Of a stretch of DNA of 64,000 nucleotides, positions 46,110-58,559 are shown one piece after another. The translations under genes were made by a program, and so were the position numbers. Where the stretch lies: positions 14,422,048 through 14,486,047 of the forward strand of contig JALMQS010000085.1 of assembly GCA_024734495.1 (NCBI GenBank). Reading direction: 5' to 3'. The DNA is from Forficula auricularia. Lineage: Eukaryota; Arthropoda; Insecta; Dermaptera; Forficulidae. The notes under the pieces were generated by a model. It made no database searches and was not told where the DNA came from. It was given only the letters and a program-made list of their open reading frames with translations. Positions within the stretch are counted from its first letter, which is position 1. Each line of letters opens with the position of its first letter.

Positions 46110-49100
46110 ATTTAAACTTAAACGATTTATGTAGTTAAGTATCAATCGGGGAAATTTTTTGTATGGTCCTGCGCCCAGAAATCGTAGATTAGGAGTTCAA
46201 ATACCCGATTGAATATAGGTAAATTGGCTTTGTCATAATAGCAAGCAGGTAACACAACAAAAGAAACTAGAGAAATTGCTGGGGAAGATAAAAAGAGCCG
46301 ATTCTGTCTCAGTGATAATGCTTATGCAAATCACCAAAATATTGAGATACTGGGATATGCAATCTTTTATCTTTTTACAATTACTGCTTGACAGATTAGA
46401 TTCTTTAGCAATACATGTTGGAAGTTAAGGCAGCGTTTTTAAAACCTATTTAAGATGCACTAAAATACCTGCATATAAATAATTCTCCTAGAATAAATAA
46501 TTTATAGGAAGGGTCGAATGCTTAAAGCCTCCGGCATTTGTCCTGTAGACCGAAACATTTCCCTCTCCCTAATAGACACCTTAGTATCAACCAACAAATA
46601 AACACTTGTTAGGTGCTGTTTGTTATGTATGTATGCTGTTGATCCAATTAATGTCGTCTAGTCAGTCTCGATTCACTCCCCACTGGAATTGTACCGTTAT
46701 GGAAACGATCAAATAAAACAACAGCATAATATTTGTTTTAGCGTTGTATCTCCGAAGATAAAATGGTTATCATTCCCATGTCGAAATCGACTAGTTTTTT
46801 GATAGAAACAAAGAGAGGGAATTCTTCGCAGGTGTTTATCATTCCTATGGTAATGTGAACTTGTCTATTGTGTTCTCCTGATTTTTCTCTTTGTAATATA
46901 TCCGTGTATTCGTAATTCGAGTTGTTTTGAACGTTTCGTCTTGAGATATCGAGTTGAATAGGAGAACCGCCTCCGCAGGGGCAACCTGCAGCTTTCTAAA
47001 CGACTCTCGACAAGGGCGTCATCCTACCACGCTCTCTAGAGACTCTCAAATCTAACTATTCTAACACCCGAAGTCCAAACATTCAATCCAATCAACGCCT
47101 TGAACTTAACCTTAAACGTTTCATTAATATAATTTGGGGAATCCAATCGGGTGGTGTTTTTTAAAATGATTCATGGTTTACCCGCCTAAAATCCGATATC
47201 CATTTATGATAAAATTTAATCTCAGCCTATCTTGATTCAAATCACTATTGATTTTCCAAAATCATTAGTTTTTTATCAGTTTACCTAAATTGCTTAGATG
47301 CCGTTGTCCCTAATAGAACTGGTATCAATCATGAGGATGATTTTGCTGGTCAGATTAGCTAACTTATATCTTCCTATACCGGCAATGTTATCTCCCCAGA
47401 AGGGATAATAGTATCTATCTAGGCTGCACCAATCAGTCCTAATAGAAATCCAACAAGGTGTGATTCTGATTACTTTGGCAGTAATAAGAAAACATCGCAC
47501 ACCTATAGATGTCAGATGCACTAAACTTTTTAAGAAAATCCTCAAAACAACTGAAATATAAAGCTTTTAAAAAGGCTTCTTTCGATAGGACATTTTGAAA
47601 CAAAGCCTTGGTGAATTATGACAAATATCTAGCATACATATCACACTACTTCGCGTTAGGATTTATTATTGTTGTTTCAAGTTATCGCTACAACAAACTT
47701 ATATCCATGGACAAAAATTTATCGTTTTTTGAGATATTCCTATAACAGAAACATATATTCTTACAGGTTTATTTTTGAGAGAGCAACACCATAGAAATAT
47801 AGTATAGAACACACAGATTCAAAGTTTTTGAAGATATTACCACAGAAGCATTAGATAGTAATAAATTGACCATTTATGCGATCTCTCTAGCAAAGAGATT
47901 TAGATACACCAAGGTTTATATTTATTGAGATATTGTTACCACAAAAACATACATTGACACAATTTTATCATTTTTGAGATATCACTACTATACCTACACA
48001 TACATATAATACGTTTCCAAAGAGAATTTCGCTAACACACACATACGAGTAGTTAGTTAACAAATTGAAAATATCATTATCACATACCAATATATTTGAG
48101 AATCATCTAATTGGATATATAATAAATTCAGAGGTAAAATTCTAATTCAAAATTTTTGTTTCCTGTGATGTGATATATTTAGTAGTAGTAAGACAATGAA
48201 AGTAAAGAACAATTTAATATATTTTTATTTGGTTTTTTAAAGAACAGACTATATAATAAAGTTAAATGAGAAAAGTTTTATCTGCGAGTTTCTCATTCAA
48301 CTTCTACGAGAGAAATACTGATGTAATTAAATTATTTCTTGTTAATTAAAGTAAACTAGCACATTTTCAGCTCAAATATTGTGTGTTATTTATTTGTTTG
48401 TTTGAAGTCTTGATGGAATCTTGGTTGATGAAATTAGTTTATTTATTAGATAAATAGATACAATATGGACTAATTATAATTATTTAATTATAATTTTCAT
48501 AAATAATTTAATATGAAAATTGAGATTGCCAACACGACCTGCTTCGTTATTAGATCATATATAATCTATAATTATTTTAAGTGGAAGACTTTGATGTATA
48601 AAAAACAACTTCTTGTTTCTAATTTTCATCTGATTACTTTTTAGAAAAAATGAATCCATTCAAAAAGTTTCATAAACGTAGAGAAAAATAATTTAATCAT
48701 TTTTTTATATACCCACGATAATAAATATAACAAGAAAAAACAAACACAAGTTCATAGAAAGTTCGTCCTAGGGCCAAAATGTTTGAATTTTCAAAATTAA
48801 AAGGGTTTAGATTTTGGAATTTCTAAGCTTAGGTTCTAAACTCCAGAAAATCAGACAATATGATTTTCATATTGAACGGTTGTAATTAATAAGCTGAAAT
48901 TTGGCACACCTATTTGTATTAATTAGATTCACCTTTATACCACTTATATCCATTAGTGGATTCCCTTTTTATTTTTTGTATAACACCGAATGAAAATAAA
49001 GTATAAAATGTATTTATCTGTTGGATTGGATAACCTCAACTAAGCCCCTTAAAGATAGGCAACTGATTATACGCATTTAATATTCTACGTAGGTTATGTC

Positions 49101-51430
49101 TAAATTTTAGAATAGTAAAGATTGAATTAGAAAGCTAAAATTTTCGGGTGATTTAGATAAAAATCCAATTAAATTATTTTTTGTTAGCTTGTTCATCCCT
49201 TCACAAGGGTGATTTAGGAGAAAAGAAATTCCCTATGGTTAATTTGATATTATCAAAATTTTAAAATAAAAAAATAAGTTTTTGACCTTACTGATATGAT
49301 TTAAGAGCAAAATCTAGGACTTGACCTCTCAACCCTTAAAGAGTTTAATTAAGCAAGTTTCTTATAAAATAAATTATTTCTTCCAGCGTTCAGTGTGTCA
49401 TTCCGAAGTAGAAAGGATGAAAATAACTTTTAAGACTATTCCTTCATCTGTGAGAGGGATAAACTACCATTAGTTTACTTTCTACTCTATATAAAGGGAT
49501 GATTTTTTAGGCCGCAAATAAGGGACATTTCAACATTTAACATGAATTGAGATATAAGAAATTAATTTGTAAATTATTTATATAATAAAATAATTGTTTA
49601 AAAATGTGTATTTGTATAAATCCAAAATCCAAATAGGGCACGGATGAAATTAAATAAATAAATAGATGATAAGGGAAATTTTTCGCGTCCATCCATCCAC
49701 CCATGGGAGGATTAATTTCCTCTAGTCAATAGGGGTGGTTTTTTCGTTCTTCTACATGAAGTATTTTTCCTTCGATTTCACTGAAACGATACAGATAAAG
49801 ATCCCTTAATAATAATGATAATTTATGCGTAGTTATCCATCCAGAAGATGTGGAAATCGCCGAAGAAATTATTTTAGGACATTTTCAAACATAATGTATT
49901 TGATTTGCAAGGGAAGGACGAAAAAATCACCCCTCTTATGAGTACTGTCAAATTCAGGGTAGTTATTATAGAATTCCTAGTTGAAGCAGAACAAATGAAT
50001 ATATTATTTCGAGCAGATTGTGTAATGTATTTTAGAATTATGCATTGCAATTAAAGCGTCCACGTAGATGATTATTAAATATTAAGAGGGCGTGACAAAC
50101 TTCAGCTCTAGGGGATTATTTGAGTTAAATCTGGTCTTTTTCAAGAGTGGGGCTTTTGAGGTGAGCAGCGATTACTGAAAATTCTAAAAATAAATAAAAA
50201 CAAAAAGTAAAAAACTATACGATAAATAAAATACAAGGAAAAAATAGAAGAATAAAATATATTGAAGAGGAGGTGCATAAATCACTTCCGAAGATAAAAA
50301 CTTCCAATATAATATAATCAAATGATGTAAAGTATTGGTTATAATTTTCTTAGAAATATATAGACGTCTGTTTTCTAAACGGTTTGCCGACGTTTTACAT
50401 ACGTAATTTGGCTTATAGATTTACAATCTTTTATTCCTAATATATTATTTGTTCATTATAAAATGCCATATATTGATGTTAATAGTTTCGCTAGTTATTT
50501 GAAAAGACTAAAGAACTCATAGGAGTTTTTTAAGGACAAAAATATTTTTTAAATACAGAGACCCTTTTATTAGGAAATAAATAGAAATATTAACATCCCT
50601 TTAATAGAAATCAGGCCAGTGGTTGAGATAGATGCTTTCTGATTGTCAGGTAGCTACATAGCATGTCATATTTTTTAGAAAAAAATTCATGATTTATTTC
50701 TAAAATAGATGATATAAATATAATTATTTTATAATTTATGAACAAGCCAATTTTTCTAATCGTTTTTAATATGAAAACATCATTAAAATAATCTTTCGCT
50801 GTCAGTAGTGAGTTCTTGTATAAAATTCAAGGTTTCCGTTGAACAAAATAATAGGGAAACCTGCTAATAAGTGAAACTTTAAATATTAAGTTAAAATAAA
50901 ATAAAAGTAAATATATATTATTTTTGGAAAATTATTATTTACTATGAGTTATTCACTAGGTCAAGTGTTTCACGTGTAAGATATAAGTATTTTTTTTTTA
51001 AACAGAAAAATATAATATAATATTTACTGAGAGCATCTCTAAATAAATCAAAATAATATAAATAAATAAAATAAATAATTAAATGTATGAAGTATGTTTT
51101 TAATAGAAGAGGGGTGTGCTGCCATTTTCTAATCTAATGTAATACTATATCTTACCATCCTAGAACGGTAAACTAACTACAACTTACTGCATTCACCACT
51201 TACAGGGATTTACCCAGAAATTATTTTTGATGAGAGGGACCCTTTTTTGGAACAAAAATCAAAATTAAAAAAAAAAAAAAATGAGTGCTAAAATATTAAT
51301 AAAGTAATATTTTATAGAATTTTAGGACTTCTCGGTACGACTCTTGCCTCCGAGGGTTAAAGTTAGCCTTACGGATTATAACAGTTTGATAAGATTATAA
51401 ATAACACAATCGGGCATTTTTTTCATAATT
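46110..51430. other. Long stretch without recognised genes
   Basis: AT-rich and largely featureless. A weak tRNA-like string ('ggagttcaaatacccg') is at 46192. A GC-richer patch at 46960-47030 has no clear frame or splice sites. No exon, LTR or element ends recognised in the rest. Confidence 0.4.
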
Positions 51431-51444
51431 AAAATAAAATAAAT

Positions 51445-51677
51445 AAAAATAGGGGCCAGGTTTACCCAGTGAATTCTTGTCTACGGAACAGGAGACCCGG
51501 GTTCAAGTTCGGCTTTCTTCAAAAATTTAACCGGCTTATAATCCGACCCCTACATCTCTCTACACACACTCACAACCACCTACATATACAAATACACCAA
51601 AATAAAATATTCATTTAAGATCTAACCAAATGCGCTTTATCCCCGAGGTCATACAATAAATAAATAAATAAAATAAA
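51445..51677 (+). mobile_element. tRNA-derived SINE
   Basis: Head 'ggggccaggtttacccagtg' and 'gtctacggaacagga', then B-box-like 'gggttcaagttcgg'. The body holds 'atccgacccctacatctc' and an 'acacacactcac' tract, and the tail is (AATA)n at 51655-51672. Head, body and simple tail fit a tRNA-derived SINE. A related head is at 54.2-54.3 kb on the minus strand. Confidence 0.6.
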
Positions 51678-52802
51678 AAATGAATTTATAGTATAATAGA
51701 AAATTGCTTATCTATGAAATAAGAATTTATATAGAGTGAATAAGAGTATAAAGGACATCGCTAGGTCAAACTGAATCTTCCCAATAAAAAATAAGTATGA
51801 ATAAAGTAAAATAATAATAATAATAAAAATTATTCCATCAAATTAATGGAAAATAAAAAAATAAATATGAATTGTGATGAATCAATTATGACATAATCAA
51901 ATAAAAATTTGATTGAATATTATAATTTCCTTCTTATTTATTCTAATCAAGTAAATAATGAAGCATTTATAGGCGCCTATAATATGATGTGTATTCAGTT
52001 TGGAATTTGGAAAGAATTAATCATTTTGCCCCATCTGAATGCGTCAACCATCAATGAAGAGATACATTTTTCCATATTCTATCAATTAAATAGTTTCCAA
52101 TTTATTTACACATTTGACCCTGAAAAAACGGTGTTGTTAAAATATAATAATTATATTAAAACGAATTAAATAGTATAAATGAGTGACGCACAGTGGCAAG
52201 TTCGAAGGAATCCCCGAAACGACCTTGTCTCTTTTTTAAATAAACATAATTCAAAGTATAAACATGTAAGAAAAAAAAGCTTGGTTGAATCATCCAAGCC
52301 ATTTCTCACACTCTCACTTACACACTCTCACACTCGAGCATTTGATTCGGTTTTAAATGTGCGGGATTTGCTAAAATTAATTAACGTAACTCATTTTATA
52401 TAACAAAGTAGAGAGCGATATCGTTTGGCATCGTGTCAACGGCCATCGTTGCTTGAGGAATCATTCATTTAGGGGGGAAGGTTGGGTTCGGTTGAGCCAA
52501 GTTTAGAAGAGACACCGTTTTAGTGTCCCAGCAATGCATTTAGCATCTCAAGAGTTTATCTTTTTTTTTTCTCTTTTCGATTTAGAAAATGAGGGGAGGA
52601 AATTGTCTCAATGTTGCTCTCGGCCACATGCGTTCGACGTTAGTCAGCCGGGTTGGAAAATTTAAAATTGGATTCCCTCTTGGGGAGGACCTCCTACTCT
52701 ATTTATGGGCAAAAGAATGTCTTGGACAAATAGAAGAAATACAGCTCGACAATAGATTTTTTAAACTAAAGGTTTTTTCAAAGGGGAAGGTGGAATGTAT
52801 TA

Positions 52803-53193
52803 TACATATATGTTGCAGTAAAAACTTGTTTTTTATTAAGAACGGGTTTTTTACTAGTTAAAAACGAGTTTCTCTGAGTAGCCTTTGTAGCAACTAGAAT
52901 TTACTGATGTTGGTTGAGTTTGGTTCAAAGGTCTAGAATCTTCATTTTTGATCTTCCACCTCATGTCAAAAATTAGAAGCAAAGTTGTAGTTTTTGACAA
53001 TTTCGTTTAAAATTTTTTGAAAATAAACACCCAAAATGGAAGGTCAAAAATGAAGATTTTAGACCTTTGAACCAAACTCAACCAGCATCAGTAAATTCTA
53101 GTTGCCACAAAGTTATTCATTGAAACGCGTTTTAACTAGTAAGAATCCGTTCTTACTAAAAACGGGGTTTTACTGCAACATATATACATAGTT
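52803..53193. mobile_element. Long palindrome, arms about 165 bp
   Basis: Left arm (about 52803-52972) and right arm (about 53031-53193) are inverted: 'atatgttgcagtaaaa'/'ttttactgcaacatat', 'caactagaatttactgatg'/'catcagtaaattctagttg', 'ggttgagtttggttcaaagg' and its complement. A 58-bp centre. The inner arm shares 'ggttgagtttggt' and 'cttcatttttg' with repeat A, so it may be an inverted-duplicate derivative of that family. Confidence 0.75.
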
Positions 53194-53566
53194 TTAAATA
53201 GAAGGGTTATAGGCCTCTGTATTTTTCTAATTTTATTTCCTATAATTCTATAATAGTACATTTCAAATATAATTTTTAATTGAAACCTTGATCACTACAA
53301 AAACAATTTCGACTATACTCTCACTAATTTACGCACTATTCACAAACATACATACTAAAATAAAAATCACATATTATGATCTGCAGGTCATAAAAAATAT
53401 TAACTAATTAAAATTGAATAAATTTATGTTATTGAAATTATTTTTTTATAATGAATCTCCACATCCAAACATTGTTACTTATCATTATTATTGTTCAGTT
53501 CCATTATCAGAAACAAATAAGAGGAAAAAAGGAAACAATTAAACACCGTGTTAAATTATACGACCA

Positions 53567-53613
53567 ATTGCAACGTTTCGCCAATTTATTGTGGATTCAT
53601 CAGGCTCTTGATC
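53567..53613 (-). ncRNA. Hammerhead ribozyme motif (locus 6, left arm)
   Basis: Minus strand: GATCAA-GA-GC, CTGATGA (53603-53597), extra A, stem II TCCA/TGGC (outermost pair mismatched), GAAAC, GT, cleavage base T, then GC-AA-TTGGTC. Stem I forms 2 bp, a GA/AA internal loop and 6 bp. Stem II is weakened by one change relative to the right arm. Confidence 0.5.
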
Positions 53614-53677
53614 AAATTTTTAAAACACTTGGTCATTCATTAAAAAAAAATTGAATGACGAAGTGTTTTAAAAATTT

Positions 53678-53728
53678 GATCAAGAGCCTGATGAAGCCAC
53701 AATAAATTGGCGAAACGTTGCAATTGGT
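53678..53728 (+). ncRNA. Hammerhead ribozyme motif (locus 6, right arm)
   Basis: GATCAAGAGC then CTGATGA (53688-53694), extra A, stem II GCCA/TGGC with loop CAATAAAT, GAAAC, GT, cleavage base T at 53719, then GCAATTGGT. Stem I pairs GC/GC, then past a GA/AA internal loop ATCAA/TTGGT (one wobble). Stem III is the self-complementary ACGT. The internal loop in stem I is where hammerheads make stabilising contacts with loop II. Confidence 0.65.
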
Positions 53729-54197
53729 AGTATGATTTAACACGGTGTTTAATTGTTTCCTTTTTTCCTCTGATTTTTACATCTATTTAATTGTTACTTA
53801 TAAAAATTAAAAAATTGATATTTTACGAGGGCTAAACATTTGCATCTTATAAATGTTCTTATTGATAATTAAAAAATAAATAAATAAATAAAAATAATAA
53901 AAAAATGAATAAATTTTGATTCAACAAATTTTTGTGGTGCTTAAATTTTAAAATTCTAAAATTTTTCTCGTTTAAAATTAAGAACTAAAAAAATTGAATA
54001 GCTTTTATTTTATATATTTATAAAAATTTTCTGACTGCCTTACGATCTATAATTACAAAAAATTGAATGATATTCCGACTTAGATTTAAGATCACCATTC
54101 TTTTTTTTTAATTTGAAATCGGGAATAAAGCACAAATTTGTCCGATTCTATATGATTATTATTTGCTTTTATTTAAGCATGTGTAAATTGGCGTATG

Positions 54198-54298
54198 GGT
54201 CAGATTATAAATAGTAAAAATTTTGAAGTAAACTGGGGTTGAACCCTGGCCTATTGTTTCGTAGCGGAGACTCTACTCCTTGGACAAACTGACCCACA
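54198..54298 (-). repeat. tRNA-derived SINE head
   Basis: Minus strand: 'gggtcagtttgtccaaggag', 'tagagtctccgctacgaaac' and 'ccagggttcaaccccag'. 'ggttcaacccc' is a perfect B-box pattern and the head has an A-box-like start. No folded, gene-like tRNA, so a SINE fragment is more likely than a tRNA gene. Confidence 0.55.
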
Positions 54299-54348
54299 AA
54301 ACCACCAAAATTAATCTCAAACAAGACCATCGGGATGTCCCACTAACA

Positions 54349-54522
54349 CAGGAGTGGCCAACCTATGGCGCATTAGAAGATTACAAGTGGCGCATTTCAT
54401 CAGTTTTTTTACTCCCCTATGCAAAGCAGATCCTACCCTTGTACCTATTTACCAAAACCGACCTTATAAGGTAGAATATGTGAAAAATTGGTGCATGGTA
54501 TGTGAAAGGTTGGCCACCACTG
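54349..54522. mobile_element. hAT-like MITE
   Basis: Left 'caggagtggccaaccta', right 'aaggttggccaccactg': inverted ends with few mismatches. Flanks 'cactaaca' and 'cattaata' could be a decayed 8-bp target duplication. Contains 'ggcgcatt' and 'tggcgcattt' blocks common to such MITEs. Confidence 0.7.
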
Positions 54523-55315
54523 CATTAATATAATGTATTGCTTGCTTTTTAAAGTGGCGTATCATCCGCAGACCAATACAAAGAACATTTTGTTTTGCGC
54601 CGTTGAGTTAGATATTAGATCATCCAGCCATAGAAATCTTTCAAAATCACGTTTGTGAGGAAAATCCATGTCTAAAATTTACTCCCACTCATCACATCCT
54701 TTAACAGTTCAAACGAAATATTTTTAAGGAAAAAAAAATGATTCATTATTATGTTTATTACAACTCTCCTTTTTCTTCCCCTTCTTCTAATGATTAATAA
54801 AGAATATTCCTTTAATTATTCACAAGGATATGATGACTAATATAGAAAATAAATAAAAGGGATCTTGTCCATGCCCAACTCAAGTAAACGGAGGAAGAGT
54901 TTATCTGGACTTTTTTCCTGTGTTGTTTTTCTTATAAACAAACATTATTCATTGGGAGCAAAAGGAATACACACTTTATCAATTTCTTAGCTCTTTTTTC
55001 AAGTGAATCCTTAAATAAATATATACATTTTTAAAGATACATATTTAAAGATGTGACGAGAGATGTTTTATTTAATTTTCCCAACACGATTATTTTGGAG
55101 TTAATCTTTATAAAATTTCATTCTGGATTTAAGATGAACAGTTCGGATAAGGAGAAGACAACATTTAACTTCCGCTGAGATATATTATATAAACATATTA
55201 CTAATTATAATAACTAATTTTTGATGTTGTTTTTAAATTTTTTATTTACAATACCTAATAAAAATTGACTAATGCATCTGACAAGAAAAGAGGAATAATA
55301 TAACTATAAGCTTAA

Positions 55316-55525
55316 TTAAATTTATAAAGAGAAATTAATAAGGTTGTCCTCTGTTTGATACAATTGAACATATATAGTACATATATAAACCAATTATAAA
55401 TATGTATATAATTTTGTATAGGTATATTATATACCTATGTGTTTGGTTACATTAAACAGAGGAAAACCTCATTGATTTCTCTTTATGAATCAACAGCTCT
55501 GCTACTTCCGGCAAAACAAAATTTT
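55316..55525. mobile_element. Repeat C MITE
   Basis: 'aaagagaaattaataaggtt' and 'gtcctctgttt' at 55325 are inverted at 55455-55486 ('aaacagaggaaaacctcatt', 'gatttctcttt'). Outer sequence 'aatcaacagctctgctactt' matches the complement of 20.95 kb. About 210 bp. Confidence 0.6.
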
Positions 55526-55837
55526 TTTAATTAATTAAATTTTATATGCCTGTATCATCCAATTAGAAGGCAGTATTTAATTAAGTTAACCTGTATAACT
55601 TCAAATATACACGAATAACCACCAAGAAAGGCAAAAATAAATTTTTTATTTTTTTTGAAAATTTAGAAAAGAATAATTCAAATTCCATTTTATCGCTGGG
55701 TTATAGGTACATCTCAAATTTACTGCACAATAACAAATGTTTATCGAAAGATAAAGTTTCGGGTGAAATCATCTAGAATTTTTAAGACAAAAATTCATCG
55801 AGATCCAGGAAGTTTCGATTCCAGAACTAGGTGTTGA

Positions 55838-55884
55838 AACACCGTGCATTCTGATGAGCTTCCTCACGGTGGTTTCGATAAATA
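55838..55884. repeat. Short hairpin related to repeat D
   Basis: 'gaaacaccgtg' and 'cacggtggtttc' form an 11-bp stem (one bulge) around a loop 'cattctgatgagcttcct'. Confidence 0.45.
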
Positions 55885-56149
55885 ACTGAAAGCATCAAAT
55901 CCTCAATCATCAAAAATCTTTTAGGGTTACAGAATAATTTTCCTTCTTACCAATCAGATTATTTAAACTGTCAAATAACTGCAGAACACATAGAGAACTG
56001 TGAGGAATTTGGGAGGGTTTTGGGGATGAATGTGCAGGACTGGTGGATGGGTTTAAGGAGACAAATAGACGCAGACTACTGGAGAAGATCAAGCTGATAG
56101 ACGAGGGTGCACAGGAAGATTGGGATAAACGGGAGCAAGCCAAGAAACC

Positions 56150-57690
56150 AAAAACCCATAAGGTTTATGGTCATGAACAAATTTTTTAAAAATTATTTTT
56201 GCAAGTTTTCAATATATTTAACTCGATAATATCTAAGTCCTTATAGTACCTAAAACAACTGATTAATCACATATTTATCGAAGGTATTTGTGAAGCTCGG
56301 TTTTTAATGATTTATTGTTGTATAAATCTGAGAACATGGAAATGCGAAAATAATTCTCTGTTCTAAATATCAGAGAGGTGAAAAAAATTGAGGAAATAGC
56401 CAAGCTATTAGTTAGATTTAATTTGTGTTGAATGTGTGCGAATCTTGTATTTTTAGAAAATCAGTTTTAGAAGCGGAACGGTGGTCTCTTTAGGGGGAAA
56501 GGAAGGGAACGATTCAACGTTGAGCCAAAGGGATCGAGGGACCTAGATAAAATTGAGTTTCCTTTCACTTTTATTCCTTTTTTCTGAATTTAATCCAAGA
56601 AAGTAGCGTGTTCGGGAACTTATTTTCACAAGTAGTATTTAGGATAGAGGAAACTTAGCGGTTAAGAGGCCATAAAATAGCCGCTGCCTAAGCAGATTGT
56701 GCTTCAGAGTTAATATAATCATTTTAAAAGAGGCAAAATTGTAAGCTACATTTAACTAAGGTACTCACATATATGTATAAAAGAAATGTTTGAAAGATTG
56801 TTATCAAAGTCCTAAATATGTATAATACAACATTGTGTCTTATCTGCGTTAAATTTAACTAATATACTGACCCTTATTTTTTGAGAATGATTAGATCAAA
56901 ACTGATTAAAGAAACCAATCCTTGTGAAGGTGAAGACACAAGATATTTTTGAAATGATATTCCCATTAGATTTTACAAGTGCGGTCCCTACCTAATTCCT
57001 GAGTCATTTTCGAGTGTTGCCAAAGTCACTTCAACATGACTAAACATTTGTTGAATCATCAAAAATACCTATTCCAGGTAATTTCAACCAAAATTCTTGA
57101 GCTGATAAACAACCCAGTCACTAAATCCGAAGTCCACTAAAAATTCGATGTTATTTTTCTCTTCTTTTTTATATCCGCGTTATCAGATCTAAACGAATGC
57201 TTTTGAAGATTGGCTCCCTTTTTTCGCTGTCTTAGGCAACTTTGAGCTGGTTGCCAGCTTTGCAAGAGCTATCTTAATTTCTTAGGAGTATATCCATAGT
57301 TTCTAAAAAGTTTGCATATATAATAAATGAGATTAAATTTGACGACTTTTATTCTAATTTCTTGTTTTGCCTTTTTAAGAATATCATTCAAATATTATCG
57401 TCGACTTATTGTATTTATGTAAATTATTGTGCATCAATGTGTGTGCCAAAAGGTATTGCATTATGATGAAATAAACATGGGAGAGGGGACGAGTACCAGG
57501 AACTTCATAATTACCATGACAAAAACTTTAATTCACTTTCAAGGTACAAGAGGTTAATTACTTTTACAATAAATATCTTGTGTTTAAATCCTCTCTAACT
57601 AATTACTGACCATCTCTGGAACTATCATCATTGTTAATTCTAACCGTAACATAAAATAACATTTATTATTTTTTTTGTTTTTTGTTTGTT
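56150..57690. other. No gene seen
   Basis: Mostly AT-rich; a GC-richer patch at 56460-56580 with no clear frame. May be intron of the gene that owns the possible exon at 57.7 kb. Confidence 0.35.
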
Positions 57691-57694
57691 TCAG

Positions 57695-57736
57695 AAACTA
57701 GAAACGGCGTTGGATTGGAAGCCATCTCCGATCTTG
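57695..57736 (+). CDS. Possible 42-nt exon, plus strand
   Basis: Preceded by a textbook acceptor with a long pyrimidine tract ('tttttgtttgtttcag') and followed by a consensus donor ('gtaagt'). Length 42 nt keeps frame. Open frames read KLETALDWKPSPIL or TRNGVGLEAISDL. GC content is higher than the flanks. No family recognised. If real, a plus-strand gene spans this region with exons outside what I can identify. Confidence 0.4.
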
Positions 57737-58559
57737 GTAAGTAATAATAATAATAATATTTTTTGTTTTTTTACTTGATCTTTCTTGGTGCGGGAAAATA
57801 TTGTAATCATGCAAAAAGATGAAATCAGATTCGTCTCCTGAGTTAAAAAAAAGTGATTTTTTGAGTGTTTGTTAGTTTGTATGTTTGTTCAAATTCAAAT
57901 GCGCTCCATCTATAAAATCAATACGTAAGAATACCAAAATTAAGTTGTACTTTAAGCTTAGGAAGGATCTAATTAAATTTTGGTTGTATAGTGTCACGAA
58001 AACTTCATGATTACTTATGAAATTTTCAAAAAAATAATTAATATTTTTTACCATAAAAATAAACTATTTTTCAGGCCTTCAAATTTTGTTTTCTCTTAAA
58101 TTTTCAAAACCTGAACAGGTTTCATTAAAATTGATGAAAGACTCAGAAAATTATAAGTGAATATGATCTCAAAGACATTTTTAATCCCCCCACCCAAATT
58201 CCTACAATTTATTCTATTATCTGTTTATTGTGTAGTAATGGGAACAAAATTAACAAAAATGTACGAGGAATTGAGGCAAAGTCACGCCAAATTATTTTGT
58301 ATTTTAAATTATTCTCGACCTAAGCGAATCTTCGTAATTTATTTTCAAACACCATATACAAAATAAATTCCGTGAAATGTGCTTGTGGGTGTGTCACTCT
58401 GTTTTCGCATTCTCCTATCCATATTTGAATCTCAGAGACGGTTATCGATATGGCATCATCGTGGATATCCATTCCAGGAAAGTCCATTATAGGTTTTTTT
58501 ATCTTATGAATAATAGGCATCATGACAAATGACCTGAAGAATAGCGGGGGGCTGAGGGA

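Larger units (their letters stand above)
53515..53775. mobile_element. Inverted pair with two hammerheads (locus 6)
   Basis: Arms about 53515-53638 and 53652-53775 are inverted and almost identical ('ggaaacaattaaacaccgtg' left, complement right), separated by only about 14 bp. Each arm carries a hammerhead pointing outward. The short open frame across the left arm is accidental. Confidence 0.8.

Noticed and set aside
53451..53654. 67-codon frame
   Set aside because: It runs through the left arm of the hammerhead inverted pair and has no independent support.
54198..54298. A true tRNA gene
   Set aside because: It has a B box but does not fold into a full cloverleaf, and the related head at 51.45 kb is part of a SINE.
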